From: CAKSHC01 sp045631845
GTDB taxonomy: Bacteria; Bacillota; Clostridia; Oscillospirales; UMGS1783
Direction of reading: 5' to 3'
DNA: 13,599 bases
NCBI GenBank assembly: GCA_045631845.1
Contig: JAZQVM010000004.1
Coordinates: forward strand, 1 to 13,599
In this document: piece after piece, positions 13,378-13,599 of the stretch
Position numbering within the stretch: the first letter of the stretch is position 1
Layout of the letters: each line of letters starts with the position of its first letter
Notes under the pieces: model-generated
Databases searched by the model: none
What the model was told of the DNA's origin: nothing
What the model saw: the letters and a program-made list of their open reading frames with translations, nothing else
Made by a program: the position numbers and the translations under genes

Positions 13378-13599
13378 ATGATCAAAATTACCCTGCGTGA
13401 CAATGTTGTCAAAGAATTTGAAGCGGGCGTCAGCGTAGCCGATGTCTGCAAATCCATCGGCATGGGTCTGTACAAGGCCGCCTGCTGCGCCCGTGTCAAC
13501 GGCGAGGTGGTTGACCTACGTACCGTACTGAACGAAGATGCCGCCGTTGAGATCGTCACCTTTGAGGACGAAGCCGGCAAAAAGACCTTCTGGCACACC
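13378..13599 (+). CDS. thrS: Threonyl-tRNA synthetase, N-terminal part
   Basis: The first 74 residues of a gene that runs off the window. They form the TGS domain of ThrRS: MIKITLRDNVVKEFEAGVSVADVCKSIG, a CCARVNGEVVDLRTVLNED stretch, and then FEDEAGKKTFWHT, which leads into the editing domain's FWHSxxH motif in this family. ThrRS charges tRNA-Thr in the cytoplasm. The ATG at 13378 follows AAGGAG (13364-13369). The upstream T-box carries a Thr specifier (ACC), which supports the call. Confidence 0.95.
   Translation, partial: MIKITLRDNVVKEFEAGVSVADVCKSIGMGLYKAACCARVNGEVVDLRTVLNEDAAVEIVTFEDEAGKKTFWHT

Noticed and set aside
1..13599. CRISPR array, prophage, transposase or rRNA genes
   Set aside because: I saw no spaced direct repeats, no transposase or integrase motifs and no rRNA-like sequence in the window.

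Overview
This window reads as ordinary chromosome of a low- to mid-GC Gram-positive, most likely a gut Clostridia (Oscillospirales/Ruminococcaceae-like). The evidence is two T-box leaders on aminoacyl-tRNA synthetase genes, strong Shine-Dalgarno sites, near-consensus sigma-A promoters with 17-bp spacers, a CCA-encoding tRNA gene, a minD-mgsA pair (a remnant of the clostridial mre-min-rodA-mgsA neighbourhood), and a large cytoplasmic GH2 beta-galactosidase of clostridial type. The taxonomic call is inference from gene content.

Layout. Positions 1-311 hold the 3' end of a YetF-like DUF421 membrane protein, followed by a DUF6512-type membrane protein (358-882) and a terminator shared with the convergent minus-strand GH2 beta-galactosidase (927-3152). 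Also on the minus strand are a RadC/JAB protein (3235-3963) with its own promoter and terminator, tRNA-Leu(UAG) with a consensus promoter and a strange leader hairpin (4073-4239), and the proline genes proBA (4247-6249; proB start overlapped by nothing upstream, proA overlapping proB by 4 nt). A divergent promoter region (6250-6388) separates proBA from the rightward block zapA-dut-maf (6389-7740). A new promoter that begins in the maf stop codon serves minD-like and mgsA-like genes (7791-8877). A T-box leader then precedes hisS-aspS (9136-12173), which ends at a terminator shared with a minus-strand XRE regulator (12203-12445). Divergent from that regulator is an AT-rich two-TM zinc-ribbon protein gene (12540-13106). 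The window closes with a second T-box leader and the start of thrS (13378-13599).

How the genes work together. proB and proA carry out the first two steps from glutamate to proline. zapA (Z-ring assembly) and the MinD-like ATPase belong to cell division. dut and maf are both house-cleaning nucleotide pyrophosphatases. hisS, aspS and thrS charge tRNAs and sense uncharged tRNA through their leaders; the hisS-aspS leader appears to read Asp (GAC), the thrS leader Thr (ACC). The XRE regulator and the divergent membrane zinc-ribbon gene look like a small self-regulated accessory module set between the two synthetase loci.

I do not see a large new system such as a defence island, CRISPR, prophage or biosynthetic cluster. 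The most unusual signals are a 16-bp hairpin that uses the first nine nucleotides of tRNA-Leu as one arm, a MgsA homologue that has lost most of its catalytic residues, the TGTCCT/AGGACA operator array between the XRE gene and its divergent partner, and an Asp-type specifier in front of hisS.
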